Notes: a model not told the origin generated them from the letters alone. 9,173 nt of DNA from an uncultured Collinsella sp. (GCA_900548515.1 URKU01000074.1:1-9173); one strand, 5' to 3'; shown: positions 1 to 6,557, counted from the first letter of the stretch. Numbers and translations: made by a program.

Positions 1-23
1 CTTGGCTGCCTTTGGAGTAATCT

Positions 24-914
24 ATGCAGCTTTCTCAACTCGAATACCTTCAAGCAGTAGCGAGCTATGGCGGCGTGCGCAAGGCTGCTCGCGCCGTCCA
101 TGTGAGTCCACAGGCCGTTTCGTCAGCAATTAAGAAGTTGGAATCTGAGTATCAGATTGCTTTGCTCAATCGATCGACGGGGGAGGCTGCTTTGTCTCCT
201 GCGGGCCGGGAGTTTGCGCGTCGTGCACGCATGGTCTTGGCACAAGTCGATGATCTTAAAAAGTACGCTCAATCGATGGGCGACGGCGTTTCGCCCGACG
301 GCCATTTTCGTCTCTACGCTCCCTGCCTTCACGGACGGGGGCTCCTTTTTTCCGAAAACTGGTACGACTCGTTTGAAAGCTTGCATCCTCAGATTCACCT
401 CGATGTGTGGCATCAGCCAACGGCTACATGCTTTGAGTCGCTCATGCTTGGAATTTCGGATGCAGCCATCTCATTTGAGGAACCACGGGACAGCGCCCTT
501 TCTTCGAAGTACTTGGGCGAAAAGGAACTCAAGGTTCTTTCGTGCCCGGCGGGTCATCAATCTGTGGAAGCTATGACTATTCGTGAGCTACTGGGCGGCA
601 GGCTCGCTGTTCCAATTAATTTGTCACCCTGTCTCAATGCAATTAACCAATGTCCCGAAGCCCAGCTTGTTAATTTCCGTTTCCGTGATGTCGAATACGG
701 AAGCAGGGCTCAGATTGAGTTTCTTCAAGCTGGGGGATTGATATTGAGTTTATCTGGCTCTTCTCTTGCATCGGATGGATCAGAAGTGAGCGAGTGCTCC
801 ATTGAAGGATCGCGTGACGTAACCTTGCCTATCTACTTTTGCTATCGGCAAAATTCCTGGACTGATCGACACCAGACGGTTTTCCTTCACCTATTGCGCC
901 ATCTCGCTTCGTGA
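24..914 (+). CDS. LysR-family transcriptional regulator
   Basis: A 296-aa DNA-binding regulator of ordinary LysR length. The first ~60 residues form the typical winged helix-turn-helix: 'LEYLQAVASYGGVRKAARAV' followed by 'SPQAVSSAIKKLE' and the family's 'LSPAGREF' wing segment near residues 58-65. Residues from about 90 to the end form the presumed effector-binding domain, which is diverged, so the ligand cannot be read. The start is supported by GGAG at 14-17, six bases before the ATG. The next gene on the same strand is an MFS transporter 119 bp downstream, so regulation of that transporter is a plausible role. LysR regulators are more often divergent from their targets, so this is only inference. 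Codon use is more mixed and AT-richer than in the ackA and pta genes. The family call is secure; the regulon is unknown. Confidence 0.92.
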   Translation: MQLSQLEYLQAVASYGGVRKAARAVHVSPQAVSSAIKKLESEYQIALLNRSTGEAALSPAGREFARRARMVLAQVDDLKKYAQSMGDGVSPDGHFRLYAPCLHGRGLLFSENWYDSFESLHPQIHLDVWHQPTATCFESLMLGISDAAISFEEPRDSALSSKYLGEKELKVLSCPAGHQSVEAMTIRELLGGRLAVPINLSPCLNAINQCPEAQLVNFRFRDVEYGSRAQIEFLQAGGLILSLSGSSLASDGSEVSECSIEGSRDVTLPIYFCYRQNSWTDRHQTVFLHLLRHLAS

Positions 915-1033
915 GACCATTTGGCATCGCGTCGTCAAGTGAATAGTGACGCTTCGTAACGCATGGTTGACGGCTTTGCTCTCATACTTTTCCAAGATTT
1001 CGGTTTGGATTATTGACTCTTGGAGGGCGAGGT

Positions 1034-2194
1034 ATGAGAAACCGTATGGTTTTGCTCTATATGACGTTCGTTTTCCTGTCGAACTTCAGCACCATCTTGT
1101 ATTTTCTGACGGTTTACCTTGAGTTTGTCGGCTTCTCGATGGTGGCGATATCCAGCATGATGATCGCCTACCAAGTGAGCAAGTTCATTCTGGAGGTTCC
1201 TACTGGCTATATTGCTGACAGGTTTGGGCGAAAGGTAAGCGGCCTCGTTGGCGTCGCGGGAATGCTCGGATATTACACCGCTCTGCTCCTCGTCCGATCT
1301 CCTCTGCTCTTAATCGGCGCGTTTGCTCTCAAAGGTCTTGCCGTTGCATGTGTGAGCGGATCCATCGAAGCGATTTACATTGACAGTGTCTCTCAGGACC
1401 AACTCGTGAGACTTAATGTCGTTGAACGATTTGTCTTCTACGCGTCTTATGCCCTCTCCGCTTGTGTGGGCGGTTTCATTTCGTCCGCCGGCGCGTATCT
1501 CATTGGGCTTTCGGTCGATATCATCGCAATGGTGCTGACATTGGTTGTCGTTGTCTGTATTCCTGAGGGGCGAAGCGGAGGCACTGCTGCAATACCCGTG
1601 CGTAGAATTAGCCCGAAGATGATCAAGGCCGCTATTGCGGGCAATAGCATTCTTTGCTCGGCGTTCATCATGGATTGTTCCCAAGCATTTGCTTTCGTCG
1701 CTCTGGAAGACTTTTTCTCACTGCTGCTTGCAGGTCGCGGAATGAATGCCGTCGCTTCTGGCGTGACCATTGCGGTCCAGCTCCTTGTCTCCGCCTCCAT
1801 AGGGTTTTTTGTGCCCAGTGTGGTTGCTCATGTCGACAAGGGCCGTTTTGCGCGTATTTGCGGCATCGTTCGTCTTTTCTTGGCTGCTTTGTTTTTGAAC
1901 CCCTTAACTCCAGCCTATTTATTGCCTGTGTTCTATGTGCTGCAGACGGTCGCTTACGCGTTGTTTGCTCCGATCAAATACTCAGTTTTTCAAAATGCTG
2001 CCGATTCATCGATGCGCTGTTCGCTGATTTCGGTTCAAAGCCAGATGGTGGCGGTGGGCGCCGTTCTTTTCTATCTGCTCAATGCTGTGTTGAGTAGCGT
2101 TGTGGGTATTCGGGTTGTGTTGCTTGCTGCGCTTGGGATTTCTTCGTTGGCGTATATTCCCGCGCTGTTTCGTCTTACAAGTCAAAGGCCATGA
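1034..2194 (+). CDS. MFS transporter (about 12 TM segments)
   Basis: An integral membrane protein of 386 aa from this start, made almost wholly of hydrophobic segments with short polar loops. The loop between TM2 and TM3 holds the Major Facilitator motif A, 'GYIADRFGRK' at residues 58-67. A longer polar stretch near residues 178-200 ('PEGRSGG...PVRRISPK') is the expected central loop between the two six-helix halves. I chose the ATG at 1034 because GGAGG at 1022-1026 sits seven bases upstream; a TTG at 1013 is in frame but would put this ribosome binding site inside the gene. The substrate cannot be inferred; drug/proton antiporters and sugar or metabolite exporters of this family look alike at this level. 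It may be controlled by the LysR gene upstream. Codon use resembles the LysR gene more than the acetate genes. Confidence 0.88.
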   Translation: MRNRMVLLYMTFVFLSNFSTILYFLTVYLEFVGFSMVAISSMMIAYQVSKFILEVPTGYIADRFGRKVSGLVGVAGMLGYYTALLLVRSPLLLIGAFALKGLAVACVSGSIEAIYIDSVSQDQLVRLNVVERFVFYASYALSACVGGFISSAGAYLIGLSVDIIAMVLTLVVVVCIPEGRSGGTAAIPVRRISPKMIKAAIAGNSILCSAFIMDCSQAFAFVALEDFFSLLLAGRGMNAVASGVTIAVQLLVSASIGFFVPSVVAHVDKGRFARICGIVRLFLAALFLNPLTPAYLLPVFYVLQTVAYALFAPIKYSVFQNAADSSMRCSLISVQSQMVAVGAVLFYLLNAVLSSVVGIRVVLLAALGISSLAYIPALFRLTSQRP

Positions 2195-2227
2195 GCATCC
2201 AGGCATCGATAACTTATATATCAACGC

Positions 2228-2261
2228 AATAAACCCGAGCGCGAGGGCGTTTGGGTTTATT
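2228..2261 (+). terminator. Hairpin terminator after the MFS gene
   Basis: A near-continuous stem pairs 2228-2242 with 2247-2261 around a GAGG loop. The outer nine pairs (AATAAACCC with GGGTTTATT) are perfect, and the inner part contains two G-T pairs. The 3' arm ends in TTTATTATTG, a short interrupted U-rich tail. It lies 33 bp after the MFS stop and before the first acetate kinase, so it probably separates the two transcription units. Confidence 0.65.
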
Positions 2262-2314
2262 ATTGAAACGTATGTAACCTGGCGGCGCCACACCGCCTGT
2301 TAGTAGGGAGACAC

Positions 2315-3493
2315 ATGAACGTTCTGGTCGTCAACGCAGGATCTTCGACCCTTAAGTATCAGGTCATCGATACCAAGTCCCACAAGGTGTCCGCAAAGGG
2401 CTCCTGCGAGCGCGTCTGCTTTACCGGCGGTACCTTCACCCATGCTGCCAACGGCTCCAAGAAGGTGACCGAGAACATCGAGTTCCCCGACCACAAGGTC
2501 GCCATCGAGGTCGTCCTGAAGGACCTCGAGGCCAACGGCGTCAAGATCGAGGGCATCGGCCACCGCATCGTTCAGGGCGGTTGGTACTTTGGCGATTCCT
2601 CCCTCGTCGACGAGGACGTTCTCGCCAAGATCCGCGAGGTCGCTCCGCTCGCCCCGCTGCACAACAACCCCGAGGCTAACGTTATCGAGTTCTGCCTGGA
2701 GCAGTATCCCGACCTGCCCAACGTCACGGTCTACGACACCGCTTTCCACTTCAACATGCCCGAGGTCGCCAAGACCTACGCCCTGCCCAAGGACGTTTGC
2801 GACAAGCTGCACATTCGTAAGTACGGCGCTCACGGCACCAGCTATCGCTACATCTCCAAGAAGGTTGCCGAGATGACCAACGGCGAGGCCCGCAAGGTCG
2901 TCGTGTGCCACATCGGCTCCGGCGCCTCCCTGTGCGCCATCGAGGACGGCAAGTGCATGGACACCACCATGGGCCTTACCCCGCTCGACGGCGTCATGAT
3001 GGGCACCCGTTGCGGTTCCATCGACCCGGCTACCGTGTGCTATCTGCAGCGCGAGGGTGGTTACACCTTCGACGAGGTTGACGAGATGATGAACAAGAAG
3101 TCTGGCCTTATGGCTGTGACCGGCGGCAAGACCAACGACTGCCGTAACGTCGAGGAGCTCGCCGCTGCCGGCGACCCCGAGGCCCAGCTCGCCTTCGACA
3201 TGTTCGTCTACAAGATTGCCGCCAAGGCCGCCGAGATGGCAACCTCCATGTGCGGCATGGATACGCTCGTCTTTACCGCCGGCATCGGCGAGCACGCTCC
3301 GGCTGTCCGCGCCGGTGTGGCCGACCGTCTGGCCTTTATGGGCGTCAAGATGGATCACGCTCGCAATGCTCTGCGTGGCGATGGCGCCTGGTGCCTGTCC
3401 GCTAAGGATTCCAAGGTCAAGATCTTCGTCATCCCCACGGACGAGGAGTTCATGATCGCTTCCGACGTCGAGCGCATCGTCAACGGCAAGTAA
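2315..3493 (+). CDS. ackA: Acetate kinase, first tandem copy (diverged active site)
   Basis: This 392-aa protein belongs to the ASKHA acetate/propionate kinase family, which interconverts acetyl phosphate plus ADP and acetate plus ATP in the cytoplasm. Visible motifs are 'NVLVVNAGSSTLKYQ' at 2-16, R84 in 'GHRIV', 'APLHN' with H115, D141 in 'YDTAFH', 'MGTRCGSIDPA' at 229-239, 'TAGIGE' at 321-326 and 'PTDEE' at 374-378. Several conserved positions differ from well-studied enzymes: Q87 where 'VVHGG' is usual, A172 for Phe in 'KYGFHGTSH', Y177 for the following His, S202 for Asn in 'HLGNGS', and GEH for GEN at 325-327. The ATG follows AGGGAG at 2305-2310. A GC-rich hairpin (GGCGG/CCGCC, 2281-2297) lies just upstream. 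Codons are strongly biased to C/G endings, suggesting high expression. It could act on a different short acyl phosphate. Confidence 0.93.
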   Translation: MNVLVVNAGSSTLKYQVIDTKSHKVSAKGSCERVCFTGGTFTHAANGSKKVTENIEFPDHKVAIEVVLKDLEANGVKIEGIGHRIVQGGWYFGDSSLVDEDVLAKIREVAPLAPLHNNPEANVIEFCLEQYPDLPNVTVYDTAFHFNMPEVAKTYALPKDVCDKLHIRKYGAHGTSYRYISKKVAEMTNGEARKVVVCHIGSGASLCAIEDGKCMDTTMGLTPLDGVMMGTRCGSIDPATVCYLQREGGYTFDEVDEMMNKKSGLMAVTGGKTNDCRNVEELAAAGDPEAQLAFDMFVYKIAAKAAEMATSMCGMDTLVFTAGIGEHAPAVRAGVADRLAFMGVKMDHARNALRGDGAWCLSAKDSKVKIFVIPTDEEFMIASDVERIVNGK

Positions 3494-3506
3494 TTGATGC
3501 AAGGGG

Positions 3507-3543
3507 AGGGGACTGGATGGCCTGTGCCGTTCAGCCCCCTTTT
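3507..3543 (+). terminator. Intrinsic terminator between the two acetate kinases
   Basis: AGGGG (3507-3511) pairs with CCCCT (3536-3540). After one A/C mismatch, CTGGA (3513-3517) continues the stem with TTCAG (3530-3534), minus one weak pair. The stem runs directly into TTTT (3540-3543). It lies 13 bp after the first kinase stop, so the second kinase probably needs its own promoter. Confidence 0.6.
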
Positions 3544-3561
3544 ATGCGCTTTGAGCGAAGA

Positions 3562-3606
3562 GTTTAATAGATATTTATTGAATTCTGATAACTTCTTATT
3601 AAGGAT
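3562..3606 (+). promoter_or_regulatory. AT-rich stretch, likely promoter of the second ackA
   Basis: This is a locally AT-rich segment in an otherwise GC-rich region, placed 50-95 bp before the second kinase start and after a terminator. TTGAAT at 3578-3583 could be a -35 box, but the hexamer 17 bp downstream (AAGGAT, 3601-3606) is a poor -10; TGATAAC (3586-3592) is another possible -10. The composition and position are seen directly. The exact boxes are not resolved. Confidence 0.3.
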
Positions 3607-3656
3607 ACGGCCGCCTTATGGGTTTGCCGACCGTACTGTAATCACGAAGGAGTCTC

Positions 3657-4835
3657 ATGAACGTACTTGTTGTCAACGCCGGCAGCTCGAGCCTTAAATA
3701 TCAGCTTTTGGACACCGATAGCCGCGAGGTTTTCGCCAAGGGTAACTGCGAGCGTATCGGCTCGGAGATGGGCATCTTTGGCCATTCCGAGAACGGTGGC
3801 GCCAAGCAGACCGAGGAGATTCCCTTCCCCGACCATCGCTCGGCTATCGCGCGCGTGCTCGAGGAGCTCGAGAAGACCGACTTTACGATCGATGGCATCG
3901 GCCACCGCATCGTTCAGGGCGGCTGGTACTTCGATGATTCCGCGGTCGTCGACGATGAGGTCATGGCTAAGATTCTCGAGGTGGCGCCGCTCGCGCCGCT
4001 GCACAACTACGGCGAGGCCGCAGCGATTGAGTATTGCCGCGAGAAGTATCCGGAGCTGCCCAACGTGGCCGTCTTCGATACGTCGTTCCACATGACCATG
4101 CCCGAGGTCGCCTACACCTACGCACTGCCCAAGGATGTGTGCGACAAGTATCACGTGCGCAAGTACGGAGCCCACGGCACGAGCCACCGTTACGAGTGGA
4201 TGATGGCCAAGGAGATTCTGGGTACGCGCTGCCACCGCCTGCTGTCGTGCCACCTGGGCAACGGCGCTTCGCTCGCCGCCATCGAGGACGGCGTGTGCCG
4301 CGATACCACCATGGGCCTCACCCCGCTCGATGGCCTGATGATGGGTACCCGTTGCGGTTCCATCGATCCGGCCACCGTGTGCTACCTGCAGCGCGAGGGC
4401 GGCTACAGCTACCAGGAAGTCGACGACATGATGAACAAGCAGTCCGGCCTGCTTGCCATCTCGGGCATCTCCAACGACGCCCGCGACATCCGTACGCGCG
4501 CCTCCGAGGGCGACGAGCGCTGCCTGCTCGCCTTCGATATGTTCGCATACAAGGCCATGCAGCAGGCCGGTTCCATGATCGCCTCCATGGCGGGCGTGGA
4601 CACCATCACCTTTACCGCCGGCATCGGCGAGAACGATTGGTCGATCCGCAAGGCCTTCTGCGACTGCTTTGAGTGGCTGGGCGTACGCATCGACAACAAC
4701 AAGAACCGCGAGGCCGTGGGCAACGGCCCGCAGGTCATCAGCGCTGCCGGTTCCGCCGTCACGGTCATGGTCATCCCCACCGACGAGGAATACATGATCG
4801 CCCACGACGTCGAGCGTCTGACCAAGAACAACTAA
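3657..4835 (+). CDS. ackA: Acetate kinase, second tandem copy (more canonical)
   Basis: A second 392-aa acetate kinase that aligns with the first copy without gaps as far as about residue 270. It keeps more of the family's usual residues: 'NAGSSSLKYQL' (7-17), R84, H115 in 'APLHN', D141, 'HGTSH' (173-177), 'HLGNGAS' with N202, 'MGTRCGSIDPA' (229-239), 'SGISNDARD' (269-277), 'AGIGEN' (321-326) and 'PTDEE' (374-378). It shares with copy one Q87 in 'IVQGGWYF' and A172 where Phe is usual in 'KYGFHG'. The start is supported by AAGGAG at 3647-3652, four bases before the ATG. It lies 163 bp downstream of copy one, with a terminator and an AT-rich stretch between, so it is probably transcribed separately. 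A strong terminator follows. This copy is the better candidate for the housekeeping enzyme that works with Pta. Confidence 0.95.
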   Translation: MNVLVVNAGSSSLKYQLLDTDSREVFAKGNCERIGSEMGIFGHSENGGAKQTEEIPFPDHRSAIARVLEELEKTDFTIDGIGHRIVQGGWYFDDSAVVDDEVMAKILEVAPLAPLHNYGEAAAIEYCREKYPELPNVAVFDTSFHMTMPEVAYTYALPKDVCDKYHVRKYGAHGTSHRYEWMMAKEILGTRCHRLLSCHLGNGASLAAIEDGVCRDTTMGLTPLDGLMMGTRCGSIDPATVCYLQREGGYSYQEVDDMMNKQSGLLAISGISNDARDIRTRASEGDERCLLAFDMFAYKAMQQAGSMIASMAGVDTITFTAGIGENDWSIRKAFCDCFEWLGVRIDNNKNREAVGNGPQVISAAGSAVTVMVIPTDEEYMIAHDVERLTKNN

Positions 4836-4857
4836 CGCACGCATTTGCAAGTAAACG

Positions 4858-4894
4858 AAAGGCCTCCAGAGCAACAGCTCCGGAGGCCTTTTTT
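4858..4894 (+). terminator. Strong intrinsic terminator after the second ackA
   Basis: AAAGGCCTCC (4858-4867) pairs with GGAGGCCTTT, and an inner GAGC/GCTC stem closes an AACA loop. The stem ends in six T's (4889-4894). The arms are symmetrical enough, with A's on the 5' side, to work on both strands. It lies 22 bp after the kinase stop. Confidence 0.92.
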
Positions 4895-4909
4895 ACTAGC
4901 AGGCGGACG

Positions 4910-5095
4910 GCGGAAACCCCATCCCATTTCGAGCGCAAATACTGGGACACGCTTTCCGGTTGAGGCACGTTGCGGAAAGTGCGACCCACAATAAAGCATA
5001 ATTCCGTCCCACGGTTTCCCAAACAGGCCCCAAGCGGAAGCTGCATCCCACAATCCGCCTTCAAACCGGGACACACTTTCCGGTGGGCCAGACAT
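4910..5095. repeat. Three-unit degenerate tandem repeat, exact 62-bp period
   Basis: GCGGAA occurs at 4910, 4972 and 5034, and CCCA at 4923, 4985 and 5047: both step by exactly 62 bp with no indels. TTTCC recurs at 4953, 5015 and 5077, in the same register. Units one and two agree at about 33 of 62 positions by eye. Units one and three share CATCCCA and a GGGACAC-x-CTTTCCGGT block at identical spacing. Units one and three are also imperfect inverted repeats: a 5' arm starting CGGAA and ending CCCA pairs with a 3' arm of the TGGGACACxCTTTCCG type, about 12 of 16 positions. The array lies between convergent ackA and pta, has no convincing coding potential, and starts 16 bp after the ackA terminator. 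Its origin is unknown; a decayed mobile or REP-like palindromic family is one possibility. Confidence 0.75.
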
Positions 5096-5105
5096 CAGAC
5101 CGCAG

Positions 5106-5243
5106 CCAACATTTCGGTCCCAAAGTGACCATATCTGCATCGTTTGACCCTCCAGCAACGGCACTCATCCATTCAGTTTTTCAGCGCCAGCTCGTAGCCA
5201 AGCCGCCGTCCACCCCAGATACCCTGATTGCTACGTGGCGGTA
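5106..5243. other. Non-coding stretch with no recognised feature
   Basis: This stretch lies between the 62-bp repeat array and the nested inverted repeat. I see no start codon with a ribosome binding site, no convincing promoter pair and no strong hairpin. A segment near 5117-5130 (GGTCCCAAAGTGACC) looks faintly like the repeat units but is out of register. Confidence 0.5.
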
Positions 5244-5374
5244 GAAGGCCGTACGGGCTAACCCCTGAAAACACTCCGCAGACCAGAAACGCCCCCGTTC
5301 GTAGCTCCGAAGGAGCAGAACGGGGGCGTTTCATTGGTCGAGGACGTTTTCAGGGGTTAGCCCGTACGGCCTTC
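5244..5374. repeat. Nested inverted repeat A: 29-bp perfect outer arms
   Basis: The 29 bases at 5244-5272 are the exact reverse complement of 5346-5374. Each arm contains GGCTAACCCCTGAAAAC or its complement, plus the 8-bp palindrome CCGTACGG. The 73-nt spacer holds a second strong hairpin (5281-5339). The right arm ends 15 bp from the pta stop. No clear target-site duplication flanks the element. It sits between convergent genes, so a bidirectional terminator is the simplest role, but the long outer arms exceed what a terminator needs. Confidence 0.85.
5281..5339 (-). terminator. Bidirectional hairpin terminator downstream of pta
   Basis: GAAACGCCCCCGTTC (5286-5300) pairs perfectly with 5318-5332. 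An inner GCTCC-GAA-GGAGC stem caps it, and GACCA/TGGTC (5281-5285, 5335-5339) extends it. Either strand yields GGGGGCGTTTC at the end of the stem, a short T run typical of weak-tail terminators in GC-rich genomes. It lies 50 bp beyond the pta stop and could also stop read-through from ackA. Confidence 0.75.
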
Positions 5375-5388
5375 GGGCGATGCGTACG

Positions 5389-6369
5389 CTACTCAGCCAT
5401 CTGAGCCTGGACGGCGGTGATGGCTACGACACCCACGATGTCGTCGGCAGAGCAGCCGCGCGACAGGTCGTTGACCGGCTTGGCGATGCCCTGCAGGATG
5501 GGGCCGTAGGCGTCGGCGCCGGCGAAGCGCTGGACCAGCTTGTAGCCGATGTTGCCGGCCTCGAGGTCGGGGAACACGAGCACGTTGGCCTTACCGGCGA
5601 CGGAGGAGCCGGGAGCCTTGAGCTGGGCGACGGTGGGGACGATAGCGGCGTCGAGCTGCAGGTCACCATCGATGGCGAGCTCGGGAGCCTTCTCCTTGCA
5701 GAACTTCACGGCCTCTTGGACCTTCTTGGCGACCTCGCCGCCGGCGGAGCCCATGGTGGAGTAGGAGAGCATGGCCACGTGCGGCTCAACGTTGCCCATG
5801 AAGGTGGACCAGGAGTGAGCGGAGGCGATGGCGATCTCGGAGAGCTCGTCGGAGGACGGGTTGATGTTGAGGCCGCAGTCGGCGAAGATCAGCGTGCCGT
5901 CGGTGCCGAACTGCGGGGTGTCGGTGCACATCACGAAGAAGGCCGAGACCAGCTTGGTGCCCGGGGCGGTCTTGAGGATCTGCAGCGCGGGGCGCAGGGT
6001 ATCGGCGGTGGAGTGGCAGGCGCCGGAGACCAGGCCATCGGCATCGCCCATCTTGACCATCATGGTGCCAAAGTAGGTGGCATCCATCACCTGGGCGCGA
6101 GCCTGCTCGATGGTGACGCCCTTCTTGGCGCGGAGCTCGGCAAACTTCTGCGCGTACTCCTCGTGCTTTTCGGCATTGCGCGGGTCGATGACGGTAGCGC
6201 CGGGAACGTTGATCTCGTCGGGGTTGCCCAGGATGACGATCTTCGCCAGGCCCTCCTCGATGATTTTGGTGGCCGCGACGATAGTGCGCGGATCCTCGCC
6301 CTCGGGCAGGACGATCGTCTTAAGGTCGGCCTTGGCGGCAGACTTCATACGGTTTAGGAAATCGCTCAT
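5389..6369 (-). CDS. pta: Phosphate acetyltransferase, short form
   Basis: A 326-aa cytoplasmic enzyme that interconverts acetyl-CoA plus phosphate and acetyl phosphate plus CoA. It supplies acetyl phosphate to the acetate kinases for substrate-level ATP formation. It is the short single-domain form, lacking the N-terminal regulatory domain of enterobacterial Pta. Visible motifs are 'KTIVLPEGEDPRT' (17-29), 'GDADGLVSGACHSTADTLRPAL' spanning 108-129, 'SYSTMGSAGG' (202-211), 'NVLVFPDLEAGNIGYK' (262-277) and 'GPILQGIAKPVNDLSRG' (289-305). S303, R304 and D310 correspond to the catalytic Ser/Arg/Asp region of the Methanosarcina enzyme. The start is fixed by AAGGAG (complement of 6374-6379), four bases upstream. 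The gene faces the ackA pair instead of forming an operon with it, and is divergent from glf. Codon use is strongly C/G-ending, suggesting high expression. Confidence 0.97.
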   Translation of the reverse strand: MSDFLNRMKSAAKADLKTIVLPEGEDPRTIVAATKIIEEGLAKIVILGNPDEINVPGATVIDPRNAEKHEEYAQKFAELRAKKGVTIEQARAQVMDATYFGTMMVKMGDADGLVSGACHSTADTLRPALQILKTAPGTKLVSAFFVMCTDTPQFGTDGTLIFADCGLNINPSSDELSEIAIASAHSWSTFMGNVEPHVAMLSYSTMGSAGGEVAKKVQEAVKFCKEKAPELAIDGDLQLDAAIVPTVAQLKAPGSSVAGKANVLVFPDLEAGNIGYKLVQRFAGADAYGPILQGIAKPVNDLSRGCSADDIVGVVAITAVQAQMAE

Positions 6370-6421
6370 GTTACTCCTTGCAAGCGTTTCGCTAAGCTCC
6401 AGGCGCCCGACTGTTCACGAA

Positions 6422-6444
6422 TAAACCCGCTGCTAGCGGGTTTA
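6422..6444 (-). promoter_or_regulatory. Hairpin in the pta leader, possible attenuator
   Basis: TAAACCCGC (6422-6430) pairs perfectly with GCGGGTTTA (6436-6444) around a five-base loop. Read on the - strand, the stem ends GGGTTTATTC, the same tail as the terminator at 2228-2261. It lies about 52 bp upstream of the pta start and downstream of the candidate - strand -10 box, so it would be in the pta leader. It could be an attenuator or a leftover terminator. Confidence 0.5.
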
Positions 6445-6493
6445 CCTTACGTTAATGTTCGCCGCGGTGCTTGAGCTTTCCTTGTGTGGCAAG

Positions 6494-6525
6494 CTCATTA
6501 TAGGACGCATTAGCGCTATAATCGC
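6494..6525. promoter_or_regulatory. Divergent promoter with symmetric TATAAT boxes
   Basis: TATAAT on the + strand (6517-6522) and TATAAT on the - strand (6502-6497) form a 7-bp inverted repeat, ATTATAG-N12-CTATAAT. The + box is about 75 bp before glf; the - box is about 128 bp before pta. Seventeen bases upstream of each box the -35 position falls on the other box (CTCATT at 6494-6499 on +, GCGATT on -), and both -35 hexamers are weak. The boxes are seen directly; activity is inferred. Confidence 0.5.
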
Positions 6526-6538
6526 TCTGATAAATATG

Positions 6539-6557
6539 TCTCGAAGAATGTTCGAGA
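6539..6557. promoter_or_regulatory. Inverted repeat, candidate operator upstream of glf
   Basis: TCTCGAA-GAATG-TTCGAGA is a perfect 7-bp inverted repeat with a five-base spacer. It starts 16 bp after the candidate + strand -10 box, placing it at about +10 to +28 of the glf transcript, a usual repressor position. It resembles a Gram-positive LexA box but its spacing is one base short. It might instead be an RNA hairpin. Confidence 0.4.

Noticed and set aside
929..995. Promoter and hairpin between the LysR and MFS genes
   Set aside because: TTGACG at 967-972 is a fair -35 but no -10 lies at a suitable distance, and the GCGTC/GACGC pairing (929-933 with 948-952) is only five bases.
2300..3502. 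A 400-codon open frame antisense to the first acetate kinase
   Set aside because: It mirrors a real gene with strong C/G third-position bias, which removes stops on the opposite strand. Its product is low-complexity and matches no family. The same applies to long antisense frames over the second ackA, pta, glf and the glycosyltransferase.
4910..5095. CRISPR array
   Set aside because: The units lack identical repeats with variable spacers: conservation is spread in short blocks over the whole 62-bp period, and no cas gene is nearby.
4832..5164. Short - strand open frames over the 62-bp repeat array
   Set aside because: The translations only reflect the repeated DNA blocks and cross the ackA terminator; there is no supported start.
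5244..5374. Insertion sequence or MITE with terminal inverted repeats
   Set aside because: There is no transposase and no clear target-site duplication outside the arms, so a transposable origin cannot be supported from the window alone.
6539..6557. LexA (SOS) box
   Set aside because: The arms CGAA and TTCG are separated by five bases, whereas the Gram-positive LexA consensus CGAAC-N4-GTTCG separates them by six.
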